NCBI GenBank assembly: GCA_009823505.1 | Contig: VZQC01009592.1 | Coordinates: forward strand, 51,209-115,208 | Source: Rhizomys pruinosus | Lineage: Eukaryota; Chordata; Mammalia; Rodentia; Spalacidae | Length of the DNA: 64,000 bases | Direction of reading: 5' to 3' | Shown here: one piece after another, positions 1 through 11,038 of the stretch | Numbering within the stretch: position 1 is the stretch's first letter | Layout: the number at the start of each line of letters is the position of its first letter | Notes under the pieces: model-generated | Seen by the model: only the letters and a program-made list of their open reading frames with translations | Told to the model about the DNA's origin: nothing | The model's database searches: none | Made by a program: the position numbers and the translations under genes

Positions 1-600
1 GTCTATTAGTCAATTAAAGAAGGCAGTTTTACCAGTTTTATAAGAGATTACCTCTATAATAGTTGTCTCCAATTTACAGTTGGAGAGCGACCTCATCATC
101 ATCATATTTCTTCTTGTTCTGGGGGGGAGGCAAGAAAGTCTCTCACATCAAAACCCCTGCGGCACCTAGAAGGCAAGCTTCACCAGGACTCACCACAAAT
201 AGCTGTCACATGTAGGGGCCACAGAGGGGCCCAATGTCCATGGCAATCTGAGGCATCCCCTCCTTTCGATGTTCAGACGGGTCAACCCCCCACTTGGCAC
301 CCTCTGGCACATCCTACTCAATGCAAAGCTGTATCTCCTCTCTCCCAGCCGTCAAGCTGGTGACATCCTGTAGGACAGGATGGTTAAAGCTCTTTGGTAT
401 TGTGAAGAGAGCTACAATAAACATGGATGTGCATTTATCTTTGCAGTAGGATGAGTCTTTTGGGTATATACCCACGTGTGGTATGACTGGGTCAGGTGGT
501 AGGTTCATTTTGAGTCTTTTAAGGGTTCTCTACACTGCTTTCCATAGTGGTTGTACAAGTTTACATTCCCACCAGCAGTGGATGAGTATTGGAGAGGATA
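1..600 (-). mobile_element. L1 fragment: ORF2 C-terminal part plus 3' UTR, truncated
   Basis: The minus strand at about 385-508 encodes the ORF2 tail signature PPDPVIP..GIYPKDSSY followed by a C-terminal LFTIPKSF. At about 385 it jumps directly into 3' UTR sequence (1-385). That UTR is recognised by its match to 40,050-40,360 of the full-length L1 here and to 24,690-25,000. The last 60 or so ORF2 codons and the proximal UTR are missing, so this copy carries an internal deletion. The 3' end lies outside the window. Confidence 0.85.
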
Positions 601-1510
601 TTTAACTACCCCCAATATGTCATAGTTATGATAAAACAAACCAGGTGTAACTATTGTCCTCTTATGTGAGCCAAATTCCTAGCTCATACATTGTTTTTAT
701 TTACCATCCATTGGCCAAAGTATTTTCTATGATTTTCAAACACAATAATTTCTAGTCTAACATATTGCTTAACCTGTTGCTGTAGAGATTCTCTTCTCAT
801 TAGCCTACTGGAGGTAGTTACTGCTCCTCTGTCCATTTGTCCATATCTGAAGACAAGGAATAACAGGCTTTGATTTTTGGTCTAAAACTCCATATTTTAG
901 ATCAAGTGTGAGTGATGATTCCATTTCAGACATTCTGGGTTCAAAAACTGTTTGCCTTAGGCATATAGTTAAAGTCAATTATGTTTGCTTTAGATACGTG
1001 GTGAGAGTCACTTGTGTGACACAAAATTGGTAACAGAGGGTAGAAAGAGATACATGTTCAGGATGAACATATCAGAAATGTCAAACTGAGAGTCAGGTTT
1101 GGTCAAATGGATCAAACCCAACTGTTCACAAAAGAAAAAAATTAATTCCTACATCAGAAATGGTGATTAGCTTCCAAGTCAAACTAAAATGGAAATTCAA
1201 GAAATTATTCAAAAGATGAAGAGAGGAACAGACACTGGATTTTAAATGTTTTATCATAAAGGATGTCCCTGCATAAACACCAGTTGGCCTGCCAACATAC
1301 AAGATTCCCTCAGGGTAAACCCTGATTGGTGGTAGTGAGGGCACCTAGGACGCAGGAGCTGTGTTCCCAGATACTGTGTCCTATTTTCCCAGGAGGCATG
1401 CAGTGTTCTTTCCTGTCCCTGACCAACCCTCAGATTGTCTGCAATGGGGCCTGTTGCCAGCACTGCTTCTCCTGGAGTCTGCAGGCTACAGAACAAGGCA
1501 TCAATACATG
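601..1510. other. No gene seen (unique or very old repeat DNA)
   Basis: No open frame with recognisable similarity, splice structure or SINE body. The short frames at 1,126-1,500 are antisense overlaps without family features. Confidence 0.5.
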
Positions 1511-1514
1511 TTTT

Positions 1515-1625
1515 TGTAACCCCAGCACTTGGGAGGGATGTAGGGGATTAGGAGAACTCACTGGCCAGCTAGCCTATCCAGGAGAATGAGAGCCCCTGTC
1601 TCAAGACAATAAGACAGATTTATCT
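1515..1625 (+). mobile_element. Diverged B1-like SINE remnant
   Basis: Contains the B1-type words CCCAGCACTTGGGAGG and a terminal CTGTCTCAAGAC, but the centre is strongly diverged and the left end is missing. Confidence 0.5.
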
Positions 1626-1841
1626 CAGGCTCCCGAATCAGCTCTGGAGAGTCCTCTCTGCTTAGGTCATCCCTAATACATCACACCTATACTAAAATTG
1701 TATCTTCTGAAAACAGTGTGTTACTTCCATATCATATTTCTTGATTCACCTTTTTCCATGGGGGCAGGATTGATGGTTGGTTGGGCTTGCCAAGGAAGAA
1801 CCTTCAAGCACTTCCTTGGGGAAAACATGACATCTTTTGGC

Positions 1842-1846
1842 AGAAA

Positions 1847-1906
<60 letters not shown>

Positions 1907-1915
1907 GAAAGAAAG
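1842..1915 (+). repeat. (GAAA)n microsatellite
   Basis: About 18 nearly perfect GAAA units, a polypurine tract. The KKERKKER frames over it are artefacts of the repeat. Confidence 0.97.
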
Positions 1916-2006
1916 ACCTCCAAACTAGGTGATAGGGGTATGTATGTAGTATATTTAAATATGTATATACTTATGTATATGTTTATGTATGTATACACAT
2001 GAACAC

Positions 2007-2009
<3 letters not shown>

Positions 2010-2042
<33 letters not shown>
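2010..2042 (+). repeat. (TA)n microsatellite
   Basis: About 16 TA units directly after a TATG-rich stretch. Confidence 0.97.
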
Positions 2043-2044
<2 letters not shown>

Positions 2045-2193
2045 AAGCAATACAAATTGGAGGAAAAAAATGGAATTTCCATGTTAAAGTAATACTGTAT
2101 TTTGATGCTCTTTGGTATCACGAGTTTCATTTATGTTACTTGGATGCTATGTATACTCTCTAAAGTTCAACTTAAAATTTAAAAAAGAGTTTC

Positions 2194-2338
2194 AGCTGGC
2201 ATCATGTCACATGCCTTTAATCCCAGCACTGGGGATGCAGAGGCAGGCGGATCACTGTGAGTTTAAGGCCTGCCTCGTCTACATAGTGAGCTCCAGGACA
2301 GCTGAGACTAAAGGGAGACCCTGTCTCTAAAATATAAA
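2194..2338 (+). mobile_element. B1 SINE
   Basis: 7SL-derived B1 body with CCTTTAATCCCAGCACT, a diverged middle and a terminal ACCCTGTCTCTAAAA, followed by a short A-rich tail and a G-run. Confidence 0.85.
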
Positions 2339-2514
2339 AGGGGGGGGGTTTTGCCCCCAGGGCCTCTTCTGACTCTCCCTCAGTGAATTTCTGACAAGTT
2401 ACTTTTATAAAGGACCTATAGTCAGGTCTTAAAAGCATGCCAGTGACCCCCCTCACCCTCCAAGGTAGGGTGTCTTAGGCACCAGTGAGGTAAGAGGTGG
2501 AGTTAAGAATCTTA

Positions 2515-2665
2515 GTCGGATGTGGTGGTGCACACCTTTGATCCTAGCACTTGGGAGGCAGACGTAGGCGGATCTCTGTGAGTTCAAGGCCAGCCTGGTC
2601 TACAGAGTGAGTTCCGGGACAGCCAAAGCTACAGGGAGACCCTGTCTCAAAAAGACCAAAAAAGA
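2515..2665 (+). mobile_element. B1 SINE
   Basis: Complete B1 from GTCGGATGTGGTGGTGCA to the tail GTCTCAAAAAGACCAAAAAA. This GACC tail typifies the B1 family throughout the window. Confidence 0.95.
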
Positions 2666-2673
2666 ATCTTTCT

Positions 2674-2850
2674 CACCAGGCGTGGTGGTGCACTCCTTTA
2701 ATCCCAGCACTCAAGAGGAAGAGGCAAGTAGATCTCTGTGAGTTCAAGGCCAGCCTGGTCTACATAGCAAGCTCCAGGCCAGCTCCAGGCCATCTGGGAG
2801 TAAAGGGAGACCTTATCTCAAAAAGTCAGAAAAAAAAGAAAAAAGAAAAA
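2674..2850 (+). mobile_element. B1 SINE with small internal duplication
   Basis: Complete B1 with a long A-rich tail. The segment GCTCCAGGCCA is repeated in tandem in the right half, an unusual internal duplication. Confidence 0.92.
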
Positions 2851-2889
2851 GAATCATTCTGTCTCCTTAGATACTTTCTTAACCCCACT

Positions 2890-3605
2890 GGGGCCTACAC
2901 TTGGGCTTCTGTGGTCACCATGGCTTCCGCTTTGTCTTCTATGGTCAGCCCTGGTGCTTCTGTTGTCCCTGGGCTGCCATTGGGACTTACTTCATCCCTG
3001 TGGCTGCTGCTTTGGCTGCTGTGGTCCTCGTAGCCTGCAGTTCAGGTTGGCAGTCATTATGCCTGTTGATGTGGCTGTTAAGGTCATAGCACTAGAGATT
3101 CTGTGATTGTTGCTTGGTGGTCTGATGTTGCTGTATCTAATTCTGAGGGCATCAAAGCCAACACTTGGTCTTCTGCAGATGCCAGGGACATCATCTGGTC
3201 TTCTGTTGTCGTCTCTTGGTTTCTCTGGTTGCCATGGCAAACATTATGGCCTCTGAGGTCTCTTCAGCCCCTGCTTGGTCTTCTGTGGTCGCTGCTGGGG
3301 ATTATGTGGTAGCATTTTGGACTTCTGCAGTCTGTTGGCATTTGAGTTTCTGTTGTCACTTGCCAATTCTTCCTGGGTTTCTGTGGTCTCTGCTGGTGAT
3401 TCTGCAGTTGTCATATCCGCCTCTTAAGATCATGTGGTAGCTACAGCCATAGCTAGGGCTTCTGAGATCACTGCTGGTGTCACTTCTTCTAGTGTGGTCA
3501 TCCTGGCCACTGATTCTGCTTCTCTAGTCTCCAAGGTTTCTGTGATCCAAGCAGGTTATGTGACGCCAGCCAGCTTCTCTGGCAGCAAACACCCATCACT
3601 ATGCT
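2890..3605 (+). repeat. Degenerate repeat of Ser/Val/Ala-coding units (minisatellite or decayed exon)
   Basis: The word CTTCTGTGGTC and close variants recur more than a dozen times at irregular spacing. In the plus direction the copies translate to related pieces such as SSVVAAGDYVVA, ASVVTMAS, WSSADARDIIWSSVV and TSSSVVILATDSASLVS, but frameshifts and stops divide them. The last stretch, about 3,446-3,605, stays open for roughly 50 codons before TAG. It could be the relic of a low-complexity repetitive exon or a non-coding minisatellite that happens to read well. I do not recognise the source. Confidence 0.55.
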
Positions 3606-3929
3606 AGGTAGAAGTACTGAGCCACAGCTTCCTAGTTACCTCTCAGTTTCTCCCCTCTGTCCCTGCCTGTCTACTTTATTTATCTAACTAGCTGCCTCTG
3701 CAACAATGGTTGCCATCTATCATTGACCTGCCAAGCTGCACCTCTTGGTATCCACCCCCTCCTCCTGCTTGTCCCTATTACTTTTTCTGTACATGGGTTT
3801 TCTGCCTTTCTTTAACTTCCAATTCTTTGTTCTCCCCACTGAACCAACATGAAAGTACACATCACCCCCCAGACCCAGAAGCAAAGCAAGCAACACACAT
3901 TCTCCTGTGGATGGTTTGTAACTAGTGTT
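3606..3929. other. No gene seen
   Basis: C- and T-rich unique DNA between the two degenerate repeats. No repeat family recognised. Confidence 0.45.
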
Positions 3930-4470
3930 AGGGACTTATGCTGATGGAAGTTGGACAGGGAAGGGGCATTGTACCTAGGTCTCCTTGACATGTGTGATGA
4001 CTCCAGAGTTACTTGTAGCAGTGGGGTGGGGTCTAGAGTACCCAAAATGAGGGAGGTGGTCAGGAAGAGGTGGAGATCCCAGGCAGGAGACATCCCTAGG
4101 TCTTTGGCATGATGTCAAGGCATTACAGGCAGCCAACCCAAGTTTCCAGGCCTGTGGGCCAATGGAGAGTCCCTTGTGTGCAGCTGACTAGGATCTTGGA
4201 TATGCCAAAGGGAAAGGGGGTGGTCAGAAATAGGTGGGGATCCCTAGAAGGATGGCACAGAGGGTGAAGTTTAGCCTAACTGGGCCTTTAAAACATCTAG
4301 GGTGACTGGCAATTTGCTAGTGTATAGCAAAGTGGGCTCTGGGTTATTCCAAAAGGAGCACAGGAAGACATGGGTATCCCCTAGCAGATGGCAGTGTCTT
4401 GGTTTTGAGGTGATAAAGGGAAGCAAGTGAAGTCTAACTGTGTCTCAAAAATCTTTGTGGGCATTGGCAT
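3930..4470 (+). repeat. Degenerate tandem repeat, about 3 units of 140-160 bp
   Basis: Anchor words of the form GAAGAGGTGGAGATCCC occur near 4,066, 4,227 and 4,364. Each is followed by a related stretch, and AAGTTTAGCCTAACTGGGCC in one unit resembles AAGTCTAACTGTGTCTC in the next. Units have diverged and differ in length. No coding sense seen. Confidence 0.5.
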
Positions 4471-4772
4471 TTATTATTCTCCCCGTCTTTCGTGTATTAG
4501 TTTTACCACTACAGGTCTTATATTTGTCCTTAAAATGAATGGATTTTTGATGTTTATTTGTGTGGGCTTTAGATGGTGGATGGTACAGCGTAGATGACCC
4601 TCATAATATAAAGTTATATTTCTTCAACTGTTTCAGAGTCACATAGTATGTAGGACTAAAACCACAACCGTCAGTCTTCATTTAAAGTATGTGACTGAGT
4701 TATAGTCAAGAAACTATTTATTTACAATGGAACTTATGATTCCATTCCCCCCCCCAAAAAAAATGGGCCCAT
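4471..4772. other. No gene seen
   Basis: AT-rich unique DNA ending in a C-run and A-run just before a B2. Confidence 0.45.
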
Positions 4773-4995
4773 AGGAGCTGGACAGATGGTTCAGAAGTTA
4801 AGAATACTGGCTGCTAATGCAGAGGATCTAGAGTTAGGTTTTCAGCACCACACTGCAACTAAGAACATTCTATAATTCCAGTTCTAAGGTTAATGAAGCC
4901 CTTTCTGGTCTTGGCTGCCACTGCATGACACTGGTGCACATATATGCAGGCAAAACATGGATACACCTAAAAGACAAATAAATAGAAATTTAAAT
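4773..4995 (+). mobile_element. Diverged B2 SINE
   Basis: tRNA-like head GGAGCTGGACAGATGG...TTAAGAATACTGGCTGCT, a degraded centre and an A-rich tail with AAATAAATAGAAA. Older than the B2 copies at 50 kb. Confidence 0.8.
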
Positions 4996-5947
4996 ATGGG
5001 CAGAAACAGGCATAACTCTCTGAATTCAGGGCCAGCCTGAACTGACGGTTCTCACTCCACCACACTTGGAGGTTGAGCCACAAACCTTGTCCACTGGATT
5101 AAAGGGAAAAGGGAAAAGAATGAAAGGCAGCCACCAGCAGCTATCTTTAAACATTAGGGCTAATGGCTGGTAACCTTCCCTGAGCCACCTGTTTCCACCT
5201 AACATCTATACCAGGAAGTGCCCTATTGCCACTGCCAGACCCGCAGGCTGAGGCTTGATCAGCACTCCTCAGCCTAAATTCCACCAGCACAAACTCATCA
5301 CACACCAGTCATCATGCTGATGGCACAGACTTCCCAGGCTGGCATCTGATTGATTTTCCCCAGACAAATTCCGCTGGCAAACACCACTCAAGCCTGATGG
5401 GCTAAATACATACATGAAAACAATAGACCAGAGATTCTTGTCTGATGGTGGAATCTGTTTATTCATCCACAGCACTTTGTTTTTATATCCAGAGTGATGT
5501 CATATCTCAGGGTCTGCTTTCAGACCTCCTGCCTCATGTTCTATAAATATCACGAGTTCTTGTTATGGTTTTTGATCCCGGGGCTGTCTCACGGTTTGCT
5601 AATGCAAGCAAATCCCAGCTAGGGCCAGGTTTCAGTGCAAACAGACAAGTAGGTAATTTAGCACAATGTAGCCACAGGTAGCCTCTTTCTACTTACACTG
5701 AACTCCATAAAATGTTTGAAATCATCAATGGTTTCAAAGGATCCCTGTTCTTCAACCTCAAGAAATTCAGAAAGGAAAAATAAAGAACAATATAAATAAC
5801 CAAGAAGTAGATCCAAAGTATGAGGCTAGCACCCAGTGGGTTATACCTGTCATCATATGGACTGGCTGGGACTTAGAGGCAGAAAGGTGGCTCTGAATTT
5901 CAGGACTGCCAGTAATATATGGGAACTTCCCCTTAAAAACAAAAGTA
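4996..5947. other. No gene seen; possible old LTR-like DNA
   Basis: Unique-looking sequence. A TATAAATAT word at about 5,540 with G/C-rich surroundings could belong to a decayed LTR, but no matching partner or primer-binding site is visible. Confidence 0.3.
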
Positions 5948-6092
5948 TGCTGGGTGTGGTGGCGTGCACCTTTAATCCCAGCACACAGGAGGCAGAGGCA
6001 GGTGGATCTCTATGAGTTCAAGGCCAGCCTGCTCTACACAGGCCAGCTGGGGCTACAGGGGGACCCTGTCTCAAAAAAGACCCAAAAAAGTA
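5948..6092 (+). mobile_element. B1 SINE
   Basis: Complete body from GCTGGGTGTGGTGGCGTGCA to TCTCAAAAAAGACCCAAAAAAG. Confidence 0.95.
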
Positions 6093-6974
6093 TATACAGA
6101 GTATAACAGTGGGAGAGGGGTCTATCTCCAAGTCTAGGATTAAAAAAAAAAAAAACTCAGGTGATTAGGTGTAAGTCAGGCTAGAACAATAACAACACAA
6201 AAAGAACTACATTTTCAGTGGTAATACATGGGATGTGGCATATTGAAAGTGGGGGATGCTGTTACAGTTTAAATAGGTTATGACAAAGTGTTCACCTGTG
6301 AGGAAAATGAATTCTCACTTAGGAATGAATGATTAATGTGTGAGCCTACCTAGAAGGAAGTTTAATGGAAATGCTCAAAAGTGAGAAAGGGACAGCCCCA
6401 GCATTTTATGTATTTTAGCATACAAGATGTTCTTTCAAAGGTAAATGGTTGAGGGCCCAAGCCCAGAAATCCATATAGTCATATTCTGGCTGCAGGCCTT
6501 GGGAATCACCAGATGCTGGTGTTTGCTTCCCGGTACCATGTCCAGTGTGGCCCAGAAAAGATGCAGCATTCCTCTCTTTAGTGGTGGAAATCTTCAGAAT
6601 CCTCTGGTCCTGATGCTTTAGCTGCTACTCCTGGATTCTTCAGCGCAGGGCCAGTGTGCTGAAAGGCAAGAGGACTAGGCTGAAGAATCCCAGCACCTTT
6701 AACCTGCTCAAGGCTAGGGATGTCCAGCTCGTAGGGGAAAGGAGCAAGGGGAGCAGAAGTAAGAGGTGATCAGGAGGAGGATGGAAAGGAATAAGATGAC
6801 CAGACTCATGAAGACTTTTGATGACATTATGCCAGGCCATTCAGAGGTTTCACATATCAACAGAAAACTGAAAGCAGAGACTAGAGAATCTTCTGGTTAA
6901 TTATACTGGGTGACAAATGAGATTCCAGGAGGGCTAACCAATGAAGGAACATTAAAATGGGTTAAAAACTGAAT
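6093..6974. other. No gene seen
   Basis: Unique DNA. The 66-codon minus frame at 6,640-6,840 is Leu/Ser/Pro-rich without recognisable domain or splice context. Confidence 0.4.
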
Positions 6975-7095
6975 CTGGCTAGGTCCCAGCATTCAGGAGG
7001 CAGAGGCAAGTGGATCTTTGTGAAAGCATAGCCAGCCTAGTCTCTAGGCCACATGAGGATCCTGGTAGGCCTTGTCTTAAAATGACAAAAGCAAA
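6975..7095 (+). mobile_element. Truncated, diverged B1 SINE
   Basis: Starts inside B1 at CCCAGCATTCAGGAGGCAGAGG and ends with CTTGTCTTAAAATGACAAAAG. The left 25-30 bases are missing or diverged. Confidence 0.75.
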
Positions 7096-7404
7096 CACAA
7101 AAACCTGTGGGCAACCTACAAACCAGGGAATCAGAGCAACTGGATGAAAATCGAGACTTGATCTGACTCCTTGATTTGAGATTCCACTGACCAAGGACCC
7201 AGAGAGATGGGAGGCCAAGTAGAAGGGAAAGGTTAGAATCCTGGGTCTAGTAGTGACATCACTACCAGGCAGGCAGATGTTTCCTGGGGGTTGACGTATA
7301 GTTTGAAGAATCTGAGGATTATTGAGAGATTGAGGAGAGGCAGTATTCCAGGGATATCAGTGAACAGATGGAGGATAAGGGGCTTTAGAAAAGGTGCTGC
7401 TGAG

Positions 7405-7625
7405 ACCAGGAGGGCTATTGAGGCTCAGTAGTTAAGAGCAGTGACTACTCCTGAAGAGAAACCAGGTTCCATCCTGACCACCCACATGGCAGCTAACGAC
7501 GATCAATAACTCCAGTTCAGGGGATCTGATTCCCCCTTCCGACCTCCAGGACATTGCAAAACAGAGGCACACTTGCCATCATGCAAGCAATATACTCATA
7601 CATATAAAATAAAAATATTTTTTTC
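7405..7625 (+). mobile_element. Diverged B2-type SINE
   Basis: B2 words GGCTCAGTAGTTAAGAGCA, CCACATGGCAGCTAACGAC and an A-rich tail ATATAAAATAAAAATA. Confidence 0.75.
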
Positions 7626-7957
7626 TAAAAAAAGGAAATCATATTGCTGGCAACAACTCATGTACCCAGAGGAGGAAGCCAGTAAGAGGTGTTCATCCAT
7701 GAACTGTGCTTAAGCATCTACCTCCATGTTCCTGCCTTTAGTCCCTGTCCTTGATTCCTTCAATGGTGAAGTGTTATCCGGACATGAAAGCCAAACAAAT
7801 CCTCCTCTCCCAAGTTTCTTTTTGTTAGAGTGTCTTATCACAAAAATAGAAAGCTGACTGGACTTTGATAATGCTGAACTCAGTATTGGGATTTATGTAT
7901 CCCTTCCAATTTCTGGTTTTATATAATTTTTATATGAAAAAGTGGATTCTGTTGCTG

Positions 7958-8205
7958 AAAGATGGCTCAGGGATGAAGAGCTCTGCCTGCTTTTTCAGAA
8001 GACTGGATTTTGGATCCCAGCCCTTATGTGACATTTAACAAGTATTCCTAAGTTCAGTTCCAAGGCATCTGGTCACTTTTTCTGTCTTCTACAGGAAGTA
8101 CATGCACTTGAATTCAGACAAATCACTGCCATTTCAAGGCCAGCCTGGGCTCCATGCTGAATTCTAGGCCTGCTAGACCTACACAGTGAGTTGCTATATA
8201 AAAAT
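7958..8205 (+). mobile_element. Remnants of a B2-like and a B1-like SINE side by side
   Basis: 7,958-8,110 has a B2-like head (GAAAGATGGCTCAGGGATGAAGAGC). 8,115-8,205 has B1-like AAGGCCAGCCTGGGCTCC. Both are strongly diverged. Confidence 0.5.
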
Positions 8206-9941
8206 TGCCCATCACCATTCACTTCCACACCTAGTGACATTCAATCCCTGATCTGTGATTTAATATGTCCATAGTCTTTAGTCATACAATGTAAGTTACC
8301 TAGTAATATAGAACTTTCAAAGCAGAGTAAAGAAAACACTTCAGCTTCAAAGTGTAACCCCGTAGAAGCATTTCTATTTTTTTGCACCTCATCATTTTAG
8401 TATGCAATTTGCTTCTACCAGAAAAATCTCTAAAAATATAAATATGAATTCTCTAAAAATACTCAGAATACATCTATAATCTTGTTCTTCCAAATGGGCC
8501 AAACTTCTTCTTTAAAAGCTGACAGATTACAAACACATGTCTTCATATCTTCCACACACAGAACATTCATAGATATATTTTTCTCTGTGTTGGATAAAAA
8601 CTCATCTTTTGATCTATGAGGAGAAAACTAGGTACTGAATAGGGGTGTACAACTGGGTTACATAGAAGTGTGAGAGAATAGGCTCTAGGCCCAAACTTTT
8701 TAAAAAAATTTTGGCCCAAACTTCTTTAAATGGACATATAAGATAGTCCTTTTACCCCCCCCCCCATTAGTCTCCTCCCATGTGGACAGAGGTACCTCAA
8801 AGCTAAGCCCAGAGGAGCTAGATTCACCAGGAAGGACTGTGGGGTGGCTGACATGCTACAGTCTTACAGAAAGGCCAGACTGTTGAGATGGACAGGAAGC
8901 CAGATGGGGCACTGGATGGAAGAACTGATGTGAGTCAAGGGCCTCAACAGGATTTGTCCCTGCTGGTCCCTAGGCAGCACTTAGCCCCTAGAACCAGGCA
9001 ATATATGCTGCATGTAAGATTAGGCTGAGATTCAGAGGGGCTCACAAGGTAGCTGTATCACTCTGGTATCAGGGAGATGGCTAAGATTCAGGTACCATAC
9101 TCAGGGGATGGTACAGGGCCCTACAGAACCTAATTTAGCATCAGATGTGTATAAGTACTCAGAGCCCCCCAGAAAGGTGTCCTGGGACAACTGGTGGGAT
9201 AGTTTGTGTACTCCTGAGGGCCAGGAGTCCAGCACTAGCCTGGATACTTTCAGCAAGCCAAGGCTCATGCTGTCTTAGGTTACCATATCATCTAGTCTCT
9301 GAAGAGGAGCAGCTCCAGAGAGCAGCTGCCTAATGAGCTTCCCATCAGAGGAAAAAGCCAAGGTTCTAGTCTAGAGGGCTCAGATGGCACTGGGCTTGTC
9401 CCCTGGTGCATGTTTAGAGTTTCCACCCCACACCCTTCTGCCACAAGGATCTTGGACTGGTTCAGAAGCATAAATGGATCAAGAAGTTTTCCTAAGAAAC
9501 TAATCTCAAATATGGTAAAACATTCATCAGTTGATCATAGAGATAGCCCCAACATTCTGTTTTAACGTACGTGGGATGAAAAACAAGTTTGTTAGACACT
9601 ACCTAAGAAATTTCTATGGTGAAAGCCACGCTTTAATTTAGAGCAGCCCAGGTGAAGTTGGGACTGTTATCCCTTGTGCTCTGTCAGTATTTGGCTTGCT
9701 TCATGAGGCTGTCCACCTTCAGAGGTGCCTCCAGTCACTGTGGCCAGTTCATACACTGAGGCTTCCAGAATCTGAAGGCCAGGGGATTGAGACAGTTTTT
9801 AGTATTTCAAAGTGAGGAAAGTTCAGCTACCAAGGAGACCTAGAGGTGGAAACTGAAGTGACAGGGAACTTGGGGGAGACCATAAAATGCTATGAACTCA
9901 AGTTTTCATTTGTGACTTAATCATAGTTTGTGTAATTATGT
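8206..9941. other. No gene seen
   Basis: Mostly unique DNA with a C-run at 8,755-8,765. Its end approaches the inverted duplication; the partner of this stretch, if duplicated, would lie beyond base 64,000. Confidence 0.4.
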
Positions 9942-10465
9942 CTGGTGATTGATCTTGAAATTGAGGCATCTTCTTTTTATTTCTAGTACCTTATGGAGGA
10001 TGGAAAGGACAGGAAGGAAAGAGATGAACAGATAAAAACACCAGTAGGAAAATATTCCTGCCTGCTCTGCCACACTCATATCATTTACTGGAATGATTTT
10101 TTTTTCTCTTGATGTGGACCCATAGATTCAGATTCAGTTACTGGTAGAGTGACTCATTAGTTTAGAAATTAAGGGGGTGGGGAAATACCTCGGGAGCCAA
10201 AAATCTTTTTGTTCCAAGAATGAGGGTGTAAGTTAGGGCTCAAACCCCATCTAAACATACCTAGAAGATGCAGGCAGTGAGCTGCTTCCATAAGCAGGTG
10301 GGAGAATCAGGTCTTGAGTACCAGAAATTTTAGCCCTACAAGTATTAAATCTGCTGTGTATGCAAAGAAATTGGGTATCCCTGTCCCTTGGTTTCAGGTG
10401 GCATTATCATATTCAAAGAAGTATATCTATAGGTGTTGCTCAGGCATTACAAAGTGTCTGTTTCT

Positions 10466-10640
10466 GGGACCAGCAGGATGGCTTAGGGGCTAAAGGTGCT
10501 TATTTCCCTGCCTGATGACCTCTGTTTGATCCCTGGAAGTCAAAGGTGGAAGGATAAATCACACTCCCTGAAGTTGCACTCTGACCTTCACATGTGGATC
10601 CTGGCATCCACTTGCACAAGCAGACAAACATTAAAAAATG
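10466..10640 (+). mobile_element. Old B2-type SINE shared by both duplication arms
   Basis: Head ACCAGCAGGATGGCTTAGGGGCTAAAGG and centre TGATCCCTGGAAGTCAAAGG. Its counterpart is 63,330-63,500 in reverse, so it predates the duplication. Confidence 0.75.
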
Positions 10641-10647
10641 TAAATTT

Positions 10648-10812
10648 TTTTTTCATTTTTTTTTTGGTCTTTTTGAGACAGGGTCTCCCTGTAGCCCCAG
10701 CTGTCCTGGAACTGACCTTGTAGAACAGGCTGGCCTTGAATTCACAAAGATCCGCCTGTCTCTGCCTCCCAAGTGCTAGGATTAAAGGCGTGCGCCACCA
10801 CGCCCAGCAAAA
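10648..10812 (-). mobile_element. B1 SINE, private to the left arm
   Basis: Minus-strand B1 (GGTCTTTTTGAGACAGGGTC on the plus strand through CACCACGCCCAGC). It is flanked by AAAAATGTAAAT on both sides (about 10,634 and 10,810), a target-site duplication. The right arm lacks it. Confidence 0.93.
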
Positions 10813-10827
10813 ATGTAAATATTTTAA

Positions 10828-10830
<3 letters not shown>

Positions 10831-10872
<42 letters not shown>
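10831..10872 (+). repeat. (TG)n microsatellite
   Basis: About 21 TG units. The right arm has a much longer (CA)n at the equivalent place (63,222-63,316). Confidence 0.97.
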
Positions 10873-10873
<1 letters not shown>

Positions 10874-10984
10874 CAGTACACACTATAGTTGCCTTGGAAG
10901 GTCAGAACACAAGTTGGGGTGTTAATTGTTGGTTCTCATGTTGGTTTATGGGATGAAACATGTTTTTATATTTCTTAGCAGGTG

Positions 10985-10988
<4 letters not shown>

Positions 10989-11035
<47 letters not shown>
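10989..11035 (+). repeat. (TC)n microsatellite
   Basis: About 23 TC units. Confidence 0.97.

Positions 11036-11038
<3 letters not shown>

Noticed and set aside
1698..2130. KKER-rich and FFLSFF-rich frames
   Set aside because: Products of the (GAAA)n and (TA)n microsatellites.
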